Shown here: positions 35,701 to 47,700 of the stretch, piece after piece
How the letters are laid out: each line of letters opens with the position of its first letter
Position numbering within the stretch: position 1 is the stretch's first letter
NCBI GenBank assembly: GCA_035048495.1
Contig: CM068542.1
Coordinates: 38,035,109 to 38,099,108 of the forward strand
From: Euptelea pleiosperma
Taxonomy: Eukaryota; Streptophyta; Magnoliopsida; Ranunculales; Eupteleaceae
Direction of reading: 5' to 3'
Length of the DNA: 64,000 nt
Position numbers and translations under genes: made by a program
The notes under the pieces: generated by a model
Databases searched by the model: none
The model's input: the letters and a program-made list of their open reading frames with translations, nothing else
Told to the model about the DNA's origin: nothing

Positions 35701-38700
35701 ATGTGGATGATATCGTGGTCACGGGAGATGACCCAGATGAGATTTGCAGATTGAAAAAATATCTCGGCACAGAGTTCGAAATCAAGGATCTGGGAACCTT
35801 GAGATACTTTCTAGGCATTGAGGTTGCTAGGTCAAAGCAGGGTGTGTTCATCTCACAGAGAAAGTATGTACTTGATCTCCTTCGAGAGTCAGGAAACTTG
35901 GGAGCTAAACCAACCGATACGCCTATAGAGCCGCAACATCGGCTGAATCCTATTGATGGGGATCCCATTACTGATACAGGCTAATTCCAGAGACTTGTTC
36001 GGCGTCTCATCTACCTTTCGCTGACACAACCAGATATTGCATACGCAGTCAGTGTCATCAATCAGTTCATGTAGGCCCCTCGCTCTCCACATCTTGAGGC
36101 AACACACCGAGTGTTACGCTATCTTAAGAGGGCTCCAGGGAAGGGTCTCCTGTTTAGTAAAAATGGACACCTGCAAGTTGAAGCTTATACAGACGCTGAC
36201 TGGGCAGGTTCAATCACTGACAGACGTTCTACATCAGGGTACTGCACGTATGTGGGAGGTAATCTTGTGTCTTGGCGCAGTAAGAAGTAACCAGTTGTCG
36301 CCCGCTCTAGTGCCGAAGCAGAGTACCGTTCTATGGCTCATGATGTATGTGAGCTTCTATGGTTGAAGACTATGCTCAGTGAGCTCGGATATCCTGTCAA
36401 AGGGTCTATGCAACTGTATTGTGACAATAAAGCAGCCATCAACATTGCTCATAATCCAGTTCAACACGACAGGACAAAGTGCATTGAGGTAGACCGTCAC
36501 TTCATCAAAGAGAAGCTTGGTCAGGGACTTATTTGCACACCGTATGTCCATACTGCTGATCAAGTTGCAGATGTGTTAACTAAAGGTGTTACTAAAGGGA
36601 TCTTAGAGCACCTGTTATCCAAGCTGAGCATGATAGATATCTTCGCACCAGCTTGAGGGGGAGTGTTGTCAGGGACCTACTTGTAATATCTTATATTCTA
36701 CAAGGGGCCCTTGTAATATTGTAAAACTTCACTTAATATATATATTGGGTGAAATCATGTAGGCTATTCTAAGCTCTACAGGATTTCTCCTCTTCCCCCA
36801 ATTCTCTTCTCCTCTCCTCTCTTCCATCTCTAACCCTAATCTCTTATCCTGGTTACGATCCAAGATTACAACAGTTCCAAGCCCTTATGACTTTTAGTTA
36901 TGGAGGGTTCTGATGGATCATTGAACCACATAGGAGGCCTATTGGGCCCTCCGATTACTAGTCCACAAGGCCTAGGATTATGAGTGTGTTTTCATGCTCG
37001 TTTTATCATATCCTGAAGTTCTAACAAAGTTTTTCTAATATTTCCATCATTTTTTCCGTAATATTATGATATTTGTGCATGTCTCAAAAAGATAGAATAT
37101 TGGGAAAAAACCGGTGTAAAAAATAATGTCTAGATGTCCATCTAAAATAGCAATACACAGTCACCTGAGGATCCCCTCGCACTTTGCAGAACTGTAAAAA
37201 GATGTTTCCTGCCTTCCCTGGTGTATGCAGCCCGGTTTTTCAAATTGTCTCCACCTGTCACATTCTGTTACAAAGGGACCACACTCGTTCTTTATGCATG
37301 AAACTGATATTGAAGTCTAATCTGAATCAAGGATTTATATGGCTGCACACTTACTGCAAACAACAATGCTGCTAAATTTAATTTTGAATGAACTACTAAA
37401 GCTTTGATACGTGGCAAGGGATAAACAGCCTCTCCACCCTGCTGAGATAGTATTTTAGTGATGTCAATCGGTTCAATTGCTGCAGAACGAATGGGGGAAG
37501 AATCTGTTAATGAACTTTCAACACAAAACGCACCATACATGATAAGAAGTCTGATGAACCACAAGTATAGCATGTCAATTATTATTCTTTAGTTGCAGCA
37601 TACTCCTAAGTGTCAAAGGAAGCAACCAGAAAGATCAGTTCAGAAAGGAAATAAGGAACTGTAACCAAATGGCATAATCCCATGCATACATTTAAGTTAA
37701 ACCAAGTTGGAAACCTGGCAGCAGTTGACTCCAGATTTGTCCATGGCAGCTACCTACCAAGTCAAAAAATGAAGTGACTTGAACAAGCTAAAATTCGGGC
37801 CAGCATGGAGAACATCACTCAATTCATGCATGTCATGTTCACTTTTCTTTCACCTAATATTTATCCTCCAAAACTTTTTCAAGTGGATATTATCTTTTCA
37901 CATGCTCCCAATTCACATTGGTACTTTAATTTCTATGATTGATTTTATCCTTAATTAAGTGTCTACGTCCAATTTTAAAGCAACAAATAATGCCATTCAC
38001 TCTGAATATTTACAGAAAACATGATTATTAACTTGACATTTTTCTTCTCAGTCGGTATGAATTACAAGTTCTCTGAACTTGAGTTAAAAATAGGCCAAAC
38101 ACTCCAAGGCCCTACCTGACATGTGCTTTCAGTCCTGATCATTAATTTGTTGATTATTCTTCTCTTTATATGGATGTAAATATACAAAAATTGTCTTCAG
38201 CTATTTCAGTCATAAAATACATCTTCTGATTACCACAAGTTCTTAGGTTAATTGGTGCAATTACATATGCTTGAGAATATGGAATTCATGAAGTTCTGAA
38301 CTATAAAGTTACAAGATGCCCAATCTCTAATAATGTATAATCTTGGTCAATCACGTCATACTGTATATTACAGTTATTACTACAACATGATATCAAATTT
38401 CTTCAATGTTCAACACACTTGATTGTAGTTACCGGGTCCTTTATGCTTCATAGCCTATCATTTTAAGTGGACTGTCATAAATTGATATGCTAGGCCAAAT
38501 AGACATGGCCGAGGCATCAATGTAGATCGAACAAAATATGGATCCAAAGGAAATGGCAATTTAAAAATTTTTCTTTCTTTACTTTTCTTTAGTTATTTTT
38601 TTTAATTGATAAGGACATCTTCTGTATTAATTCAAATGGGAAAGCCCTGAAATGCAAAAATGTACAATACTCAGTTCTAGAAGATGAACATTCTCACTAG

Positions 38701-41700
38701 CATTAAGACATAAAACAACAAAAGGCTGACTAAAATTTGTGTGCCTGAGGCTCCATAAACTATAGTGTACCAACTCTGAATTAGATCTTCGAAGTGGATT
38801 CCTTTAAATTCTCATAAAATGGAGAACGAATAGAAAAGCAAAGGTTTAATTCTATCAACCACCACATCCTCCGACTCATACTTGTCCTAAAAAAATCGGT
38901 CATTTCTTTCCTTCCATAAGCTACAACTAAAGCGAAAGTGAATGTTCCCCAAAGAATTCAACCTCTCACTTCAAAAGCACCAACCAACTGACCTTGGACA
39001 ATCTCCATCAAGCTTCTAGGGAGGATTCATTGAATGTTAAAGAAGCGAAAGAAAGCTTGCCATGCATGAGTTGCAAATTTACATTGGATGAACAAATGAT
39101 TCATGGATTCTCCACTTCCATTTCACAGAAGCCAAATTCTTCTTCTTAGTTCTTACTCATCAAGTAGACAACAGTGAGTTTTCACCAAGTTTCAGACTGA
39201 AACCACCGAAACGAAACTTGCACCTTTGAACCATGATCAAGGCATATCATAAGGCTTGTTGAGTGATATATCTCACAATCATTGAAATTACTTCGAAACT
39301 TTGGCTTCAAGTCCACCCTCCCCTCCTCCACTTAGCAACCACTAACACATCCCTACAGTCCTCCTCCTCAGGACTACAAATTTGACCAAGTAATACTTCT
39401 CATCCTCCTTACCATGCCAAAGAAAATCCCTTTCAAGCTTCTTACCTAATTGGCTATAAAGGGAGTAGTGAAAAAGAAATAAAATAAGTGGGAAGCCAAA
39501 AGCGTACTCCTAACGAAAGTGAACTAACCAACTTTTGATAGATATCCTTCCTTCCAAGAGGGAAGTCTCCTTTCAAAACTTTCCAAAACTAGGTCCCCCT
39601 CAAAGCTTTTCATCGATAGCTAACCACCAAAAGATAAACCAAGATAAGAGGTTACCGACCTTACAACCTAAAGCTACAAACAACTTGTCCATTTCATCCA
39701 TCGATAAGACTTCACACTTTACAAGGTTTATTTTTGAACTTGAGACCACTTTAAAGCGCCGAAAGGTACATCTAAGGTATCACCTGCTCGTGATTTACCT
39801 CACAAAAGAAAAGTATGTCATCTCCAAATTGGAGGTGGGAAATGACTAGGATATTTGCTCCCACTGTAACACCAATAAAACTTCCTTCATCCGCTCTTAT
39901 GGTAAATACGGGAACAAGTGTTAGAATCCAACATGAGCACGGAGTGTCAAATTGGGCAAACCTTAAAAAAGAATCCATGGACTCGGCAACATATTCCAAA
40001 TCAGAGTTAGCCGATGCTTATTCTCCAGATACCATCATTGCTTCTCCGGGAAAGAAGTTCACGACCCGAGGGTCTTCTACCTCCACGCGGAATTGCTCCG
40101 TCAGGCTTTCGCCCATTGCAGAAAATTCCCCACTGCTGCCTCTCATAGGAGTCTGGTAAAAGCAACTTGCTTTTATTTAATAATAAAGATAATAACAGGT
40201 ATGCGATAAGATATCTTTTGATTTATATAAACCTATAGACGAGAATACATGCATGTAATGTTATACATTTTTTTATTTGATAAGTTCTACTACATATACA
40301 ATTTCAATTAAAAAGGTAGAATTCATAATGTATAGTAAATGGTAAGTAATACTTCACAAGGAAAGGAAAACAAAAAAAAATATAGAAGTGCCCGCACCAG
40401 AACTCGTGGAGTGATAGAATCTGACAAGTGTCTAACACAGGTCTTCACCCATTTAAAAGAATCCATGCAACATAGCTTTAGCTCTTCCCTCCTTTTTCCA
40501 ATGTTAAAGCAATAAAGGTAGTATTACATCTTCTATCCAAAGATTTCTTATTATGACACTCTAATAACACTTTCGTAAAGTTTACTTGGATGGTGTTCCA
40601 ACATCTTCTACAAGATCCTTGAAAACTTCCTCCTCAAAGGATCTTTCCAACAAAAAACAAGATAGATCAAACTCTAGCCCACCAAGGCTAGGCCAAAGAA
40701 GTTTTATCTTTTTTTTTATAAGTATAGAACTCCGAATCGCCACCCTCTTCCTATGCCATCTCGCCATCCACCTTGAGCCAAACAATATAGTTGTATTGGC
40801 ATTTGCTATGTGTGAGAAGAATCTCATATTTTTTTCTCCTTTGCGCCATTTAACTCCCATTTCTGACCCCAACTTATACCCTCCATTGTTGCAATCTTCA
40901 AGGATTCTTACTTGGCTGCAACCCTCCTTGACTTATCTTCCAAGAGATCAGGCCAACCTCCTCTTTCCTAATTATGGATGCAATCTCCTTCAAAATAATA
41001 TGCTTCTTCATCTCTACCCTATTAAAAACTTCTTCATTGAACTTCTTAATTTTCGCCTTCAAGGCCTTGAAGTCCTTCCAAAGCACAAAAACCACTGTCT
41101 TACAAAGAGAATGACTTTGACCAAGAATCAACAAGATCGATGAAGTTACAAACGCTAAACCACATATTCTCGAAGTGAAATGCCGAGGGTTAATGGTCAT
41201 CCCACAATCAAGCGTCAAAGGAGTTAAATCCAGAAGCCCATAGGAATTGTTTCTTGGATAACATTTGAGAAATGTTCCTCCATAACAAGTCGAAACAAAA
41301 AATCGTCATGTTTACTCATAATAGGAGGAACCACCAAGGGGAGATCCATTAATTCATTCCACTCTACACATCTACAAAGCCTCTCACCACTAAATGTTAT
41401 TCTACAACCCCCCCCCCCCCCCCCCCCCCCCCCTCATGGGAAAGGTTTATCACATTGAAAACGTCACCGATATAACAAGGCGCTCCCCAACTATATATTT
41501 TTTGAATCCAACTCCTCCAAATGTTTTGATCATTGAGGGCGTAAACACATAGTAAGGCCCAAACGAATTGATTCTCAAAATCTTGGCAAAGTATTGATAC
41601 TTACTGACAATTCCCCTACTTTGAGTAAACCACATCCAAGGTCATCTTGTCCCACAATGTAGAACACCCTTCCCAATTCTTTAGCTAGAAGCATGGTCCA

Positions 41701-44700
41701 AAAGATTGTTCCGTCTCAAAATGTCTCCGCCAAGAAGTCTGGATCTCGGGGGTGATCTCAACTAACCGAGATGTACCTTAAATTCAAGAATTTAGACCAT
41801 GGCTAGAAGGCAACCCTATCCTACATCATTGCTGCCCTATATCTCCTTAATAGTTTGCGCCTCAACTATCTTAGGCTTGGTCTCCAACAAAATCGAGCTA
41901 GACTAGTGATACATGAATCATGATCCCATACATCAACTCTAAAATCAAGCTCATTGACCATTTCTTCAAAGCACCATCCTCTTCATCATTGCCCAAGGGC
42001 CAAAAAAATCCTTGTCTTAAAATATGAATGTCACTTTCTCCAAATAAAAACAACGTTACTATTGAAAAGGAGACGAGCAATACCCCATAGCCAAATCTTC
42101 CATCACTTAAAACTATAATGCTATGGGTACCAACCAAATCCTACATTGCTGCAGGACCATCATGTCATAGTGGTCCCCAGCTATTAGTGAAGAGAATCTA
42201 ATCGAATGGACCCCACAAGAGTAGCTTAAGATATGTTATATTTTAATTAGGAATTTCTTTTAAGAAGTTAATTATGATTGTTTAACTTGGTAAGAAATTT
42301 CTGTTAGTTTCTAAAATTAGATTAAGAAGTTATAAGTAGAATTTTAGGAGAATAAGGAAAGTTAGGATTTCAGAATTCTATAAATATATGTAATGACAGA
42401 ACGCCAGAACCATAAAGATGGAGATTATTTAGTGAAATGAAGATTTATTTTCTTTTGGGAGTGATTTCCAATTTTGCTAGGTGAGATGCCTGGAACAAAA
42501 GAGTGGTTCTTTCAAACCCGGTGAAGTGATTTCACCAAAAGTGATTCTTCCCGAAGGAGTGATTCCTTCAAACCCAATGGAGCGATTTCATTAAAACCCC
42601 TATCCGATCGCAAAACACGTGCCTGTCCTGCATCATGCATGTGTGAGAATTGGCCAATCCCACTAACGTTTCTCTCACTTAATTCCTCAAGAATCAAAAT
42701 CACATCTCATGGGTCTAACCATGCCCATAAAGCAATTACAGATGACATTCATATTCTTCTCAATAGGATATTTCCCAACTTCTACCAAATCTGATGTGAA
42801 CAAGTTGGGATCACAAGGTCGACAACCGTCGACCGATTACACAATACAGGAGCAAGCTCTAACCACCAAATATGGAAAAGAAAGAAAACCTTGAACTCAC
42901 CAAAGGAGGAGCCACAGCCTGGGATTCGACCAGGTCGCTATGAGTGGGACTCCGACCATAACATAATCAATAGATCCAAGGTGTACTCCTGCAAGTAAAG
43001 GGGATTTGAATAGATATTGGTTGTGCTCAAAAGGTTATGAATTGATTGACAAGTCCAATCCCAATCTCTTGATTTCGAATGGCAATGCTCAACTTCAATT
43101 CTAAATTCAATAAATAAAAAATAAAATAAAAAGCTCCCTTCTTTTCTTTATAAAAAGGGTTTATGTAGCGAAGCCCTAATCCATCGCTAAACAATAGGCA
43201 CTGGATATTCCAAACTAAACTAAACCATTCAATATTTCCAAAATTTCAAAAGTACCCCTTCCTCATAAAATGCCCAAAACACCCTTTCTTATTAGTTTAT
43301 TGAACCAGATGTCCTCAAAATTCCCCATAGGTTGAAGAAAACTCATCTTCGGAAAGTAATTATTAACTCTTCCTAGTTCTTATGCATTAACATGCGGGTG
43401 GTAGGAGCCTTGTTCAACCAAGAATATGTAGAATCCCTTGGATTTCATGTTGAGTTCCGGGTAGTTGATTAAAAGGACCAATATCCTAGAGTTTGGAAAA
43501 GGATCTAGGACGCTTATATGATTGAGGATGTTGAGAAACTGCCTATCATATGAGCAAATGTGTTTTCCATCTCCATGATTCTATCAATCCCAATGAAATC
43601 ATAATGGGAAGGCTTGTTAACAAACATGACAATCAAAATTGACTCTATACTCCTCTTGTGATGAATTGTAAATGGTTGATATAATCATGCAGAGTTTTCT
43701 GCAGGTTCACTGTTCTTTGATATGCAATCCTCACAATTCACCATCTCTAGAGGGAGTTGATCATAACAATCTATCCACCTTCCCCCCCCCCCCCGGTTTA
43801 CTACTAGCTCATTTTCCCCGAGGCGGCATCATCCACATATAAAGCTAAGGCACATTTTCACCGTGGGAGTAGTTGAGATGTTGGATCCATAATCGACCAT
43901 TGATCTTCAACAATTATCGTTTGATTTGAGTCGACTTCGTAATCTTTTGCTCAAGAGTATGTGCTAATCAATCCACACTTCTCTGCAGCTCAAATGCTAG
44001 TTCATACAATCGATCATAATCTTTACATACAACATGGACTGACTTGTCCATGCTCTCATATACGCCACTGAAAGTGTACCTTTTACTTCCTTGATAGCCT
44101 GGAATCATCGAGCTCGGACTCAAGCAAAGCATGGGTATTTTGTTTCCGCAAATCTGACATCAATTGAGCCCAAAACAAATCTTGTACACCAAAATTTGGT
44201 ATATGTGCTTTACAGCATAATCTTGTACATACCCAATCTCCCGCAATTCCCCTTTTTTATCTTTTTTTATTTTTCTTCTACTCCTTGGCTGCTCTACTCC
44301 TTTCTTTTTTCTTGTTTTAGGACCAGGCCAATTGGACCTTGTGAAAGCTAGGCTAGCCTTATAAGCCTGAACTACCGAGCCAGGTTGGACTTAGTCTTAT
44401 GAGCCAAATTGGGCTTGGGCATGTTAACTTTGAATTTTTGAAAAGGCCTTAAGTTGGGCTTTTGGACTTGGTTCACCCGCAAAACAATATCTTCCTGTTA
44501 TGTTGGTGCACCCAGCGTTGATGGTGGTCAGCAAGCTGGTCAGAATGCATTTGACCCTTTCCCAAGAGCACTTGAATCAAAGAACTGGGTTTTTTTTTTT
44601 TAAATCTGAACCCAAAGATTGGAGCTAACGACAGTGGCCAAGTGGACCTCCGACGGTGGTCGTGGTCTTGAACTTCAGCAACAAAGACAACGACGTATCT

Positions 44701-47700
44701 AGCACCAAAAAATGGGATGATTTCATAACTGGTTTCTGATTTTTTTTCATCTAAGAAACTCTATTCATCAACACAATGTTGAGGTTCTTTTCTTGGCCTC
44801 AATTAAAGCCAAATCCAACCCAAATGGGGGCATAATGACTGGAGAATGTGTGCAGGAGTTGAACTCAAATGCGAAAAAGGAGGACGGGAGCAAAAGTTCT
44901 ATCTGTGTTTTTATGTTACCTAAACACTTCAAAAAATGGATGTTGTACCCGTGTCAGACACTTCAAATTGTAAATGCCACTTCCATGACGTATCAATGGC
45001 CGTGTCTCAGCCGTACCTGGCTAACATAGCCTGTGTTTAACGTCCTTAAATGGTGATAAGGCTGTAAAACAGTCAGTTAAAGAAACCAACATAGTGTTGC
45101 TAGGAATAATGGCAGCAAGGCACACAATGGCCATTATGTCACTGTCGATTGCTAAGAGATCAAACCCAAAAGAATAGTCGGATGATTACTAAGAGTGACT
45201 CACTCTGGTAACAACTGATGTGAACCAGTAGGGATCATAGGGTCGACCAGTTACACAATACAGGTGGGAGCAAGCTCCAACCCCCAGATATGGAGAGGAG
45301 GGAGCATATAGAGAAGTGGGAGCACCCTCAACTCACCAAAGGAGGAGCCTCAGCCAAACTTCTTCTCCTTCAGGTCCAAATTCAAAAATAAAATATTACT
45401 TCCCATAGATTTATTGACCGGGATGTCCTCATCAAAATTTCAGCTGAGCACCAAATAATTCGATCACTTCACAGCAAGAAGTTGGAAAGCAACTCCCAGC
45501 ACGACATAATTGAGCCTTAGAAAGCCTTGCCCCAAAACAACTCAGAATTAACTCAAAAAAGCTCAAAACTGAAAAGCTTGACAAGCTGACCCCAAAAGAC
45601 TCCGAAGCTAGTCCAATTTAAACAGTAACAATAAGACCTTTGAAAATTTAAACAAAAATGGAATCCCGTCAACAGAAGAAGGTCAATTTAAACAGAAAGA
45701 CTGCTGACAAGAAAGCTTGAAATGTTACCAAGATTTCAAATTCCACTCGGGATTCAGTCAGGAAACTTGCAAAATCAAATGGGGAGGTTGGGAGTCAACA
45801 AACACGTAAACTCAAATGGATTGAACTATTTAAAAGGCATTTTTTTTTACAAGTAACGAAAAAAACTGTTATATCTAATAATCTAGATTGTATAATTTCT
45901 ACAAAAAATCATGGCCTACCAAGTGTAATTGAGTGTCTTGGACTTCATATGGTGCTGATTTTAAACTACACTATCATCAGAAGGAAGAACAGAATGTAAT
46001 GCAAACAAACAAAGAAATGAATGGAGAGACTATACAGAGTTTACTATACGAATATACCATAAACCAAACTAAAGAATACATAGCTTGCAAATCACATAAA
46101 AGCAGATAGGATGTACTAAAATAACGAGAAGCAAACTAAGACAGCAAATTACATGAAGCCACAAGAAAATCCAGCACAAGTCACCACATAGAATCAATGT
46201 TGTCTTAAGAATTGGAAAGGCAGCCAAAGGCAGAAGGTGACAAATTTTGGTGTGAAGAAGTAAGCTAACCAGCAGTCTCAAAAAAATTAGCTTGCATAGG
46301 AGGCCTATTTGGATTAATTATGACTCTTGTTTTCCACACTTGAAGAGTTCCATCCTTAGAGAGGGTGACAAGTAAAGCCAACATAGGAAGCCATGCAATT
46401 GATGTGATAGGCTGTGAACCCACCTGTGTACTGAATTTGCAGTTAAAAGTAAAATGTCAGAACAAGAACACACCAGTAAAATATGGCAGTAAAAGAATCA
46501 CATAATTGTCTCCAAGAACAAATGAAGAGCTTGCGCAAAATTAAGAATGCAGCAGGTATAGACCGTAGAAACCCCACATGTGAAAACTCATCCAGTATTA
46601 GATTTAGAAATATCTAAACCCTGAAAGAAATCAACCTCAATACCCTTAACCACATTCATCAGATTACTGCTGTGCTCAGATTGAATGCAATTTCAGAACA
46701 CATCAATCAAATATTTAAGATAATAGCTCGCTAGAAATACCCCAAATTCCAAGGGCATGTCAGATGGAAATTGCTGATAAAGAACAAACAATATAAAGCA
46801 TAATATTAGTGAGCATGCATGTTAGACATCTCAGAATGGCGACAATTGGAATGCACATAACAGGCATGCCAACACATGTACAACCATGGTTCAAAATCTC
46901 ATTCCGTCTCGTTCCATCTCAGCCACGACAGCTTGTCCAGTAATGTACCGTCATACTCCAAGCGTAATTTAAGCAATAAAATTGGCTTAAAAGTTTAATT
47001 TCATGGTATACGTGTATTTATAACACATATAAAAGCTAAAAAACATATTTGTAGCATAATTAAGCATTAAAAGATGGTTTAATTTTATCAAGAGATATTC
47101 TGTTTCTTCCATTGTCTCATTCCTTCTCTTTTCATCTCAGCCGAGATGTCTCTCGTTCCGTCAGCTTACCAAGACAATGTAACGGAACGATATTTTAAAC
47201 CTTATGTACAACACAACTAGCAAAATAGAAGATGTACTTTCAGTAAGCTAGTTCATTATGTAAGAGATGGGAACAATCTTTTGCTGCAGAATTTGAACTG
47301 ACCTATCATGCTTCATCTCTCAAATCCTTCAAGTTATCACAACCCATATGGACAGCCAACCATCTTATTCCTGCAGAAGCTTTCTACATATAAGTAGAAT
47401 TTTCATGACACTGTCCTGTTCCCAAAATACTCGCTTTTATTTCGTGTAGTTGTTCATCAGCAGACCCCTTTTCCCTCAAATCAAAATGTGAGTTCCTCTC
47501 AAAATTCTCCACTGAAGCCCCAACCATTGCATAGAGAAACCAAAATTTTTTACAACTGTCCCTCTTTAATTTTAGGGTATTTTAGTAACATACCCCTGAA
47601 ATTTGAAAGTAATTTGTAATACCCCCTTATACTTTCAAACGTTAGGAATACCCCCTTGACCTAGTTTAACATTGGTTGACTTGAGTTAAAATGGACTTGA

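Larger units (their letters stand above)
31066..36873 (+). mobile_element. Ty1/copia LTR retrotransposon, degraded, with nested insertion
   Basis: Complete structure: the target repeat GTTCC lies at 31,061-31,065 and 36,874-36,878. The 210-bp LTRs (31,066-31,275 and 36,664-36,873) have TG...CA ends and differ at 8 positions by eye, about 4%. The primer-binding site TGGTATCAGAGC is at 31,276 and a GAGGGGGAG purine tract ends at 36,663. The order gag, protease, integrase, RT, RNase H defines copia. A 423-bp element interrupts pol at 34,673. Excluding it, the element is about 5.4 kb. It lies antisense in intron 9 of TWD40-1. Multiple stops and frame shifts make it non-autonomous. Confidence 0.93.
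27864..37164 (-). other. TWD40-1 intron 9 (9.3 kb)
   Basis: Separates exons 9 and 10 and contains a LINE remnant (28,741-29,660) and the copia element (31,066-36,873). At 27,931 CAAGGTTTAAAATC looks like an unpaired end of the hAT MITE family. At 29,950-30,560 there are degraded foldback pieces with CCACGTGGC motifs. No host gene is inside. Confidence 0.85.
38594..42140 (-). mobile_element. L1-type LINE remnant
   Basis: The T run at 38,598 marks the poly-A end on the - strand. Fragments in order are the endonuclease/linker region (41,218-40,898, with [13 protein letters not shown]), the linker before RT (40,872-40,582, with [18 protein letters not shown]) and RT around 39,999-39,772 ([13 protein letters not shown]). 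Frames are heavily broken. The RT core is interrupted by unrelated sequence including a plastid 16S piece. Confidence 0.7.
37480..46269 (-). other. TWD40-1 intron 7 (8.8 kb)
   Basis: Holds a LINE with an internal plastid DNA piece. An LTR-like segment at about 42,180-42,560 has a TATAAATATATG box followed by CT/GA-rich sequence, but no boundaries were proven. Two related repeat blocks (42,785-43,050 and 45,217-45,370) share GATGTGAAC, GATCAYARGGTCGAC, TTACACAATACAGG and ACTCACCAAAGGAGGAGCC. A 13-nt C run lies at 43,782-43,794. No host gene was seen. Confidence 0.85.

Noticed and set aside
42180..42560. Solo LTR
   Set aside because: TATA-like box and overall texture fit, but neither TG...CA ends nor a 5-bp target repeat could be fixed.
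42930..42960. GGGATTCGACCAGGTCGC as a tRNA T-arm
   Set aside because: No matching acceptor or anticodon stems nearby; it belongs to a dispersed repeat.
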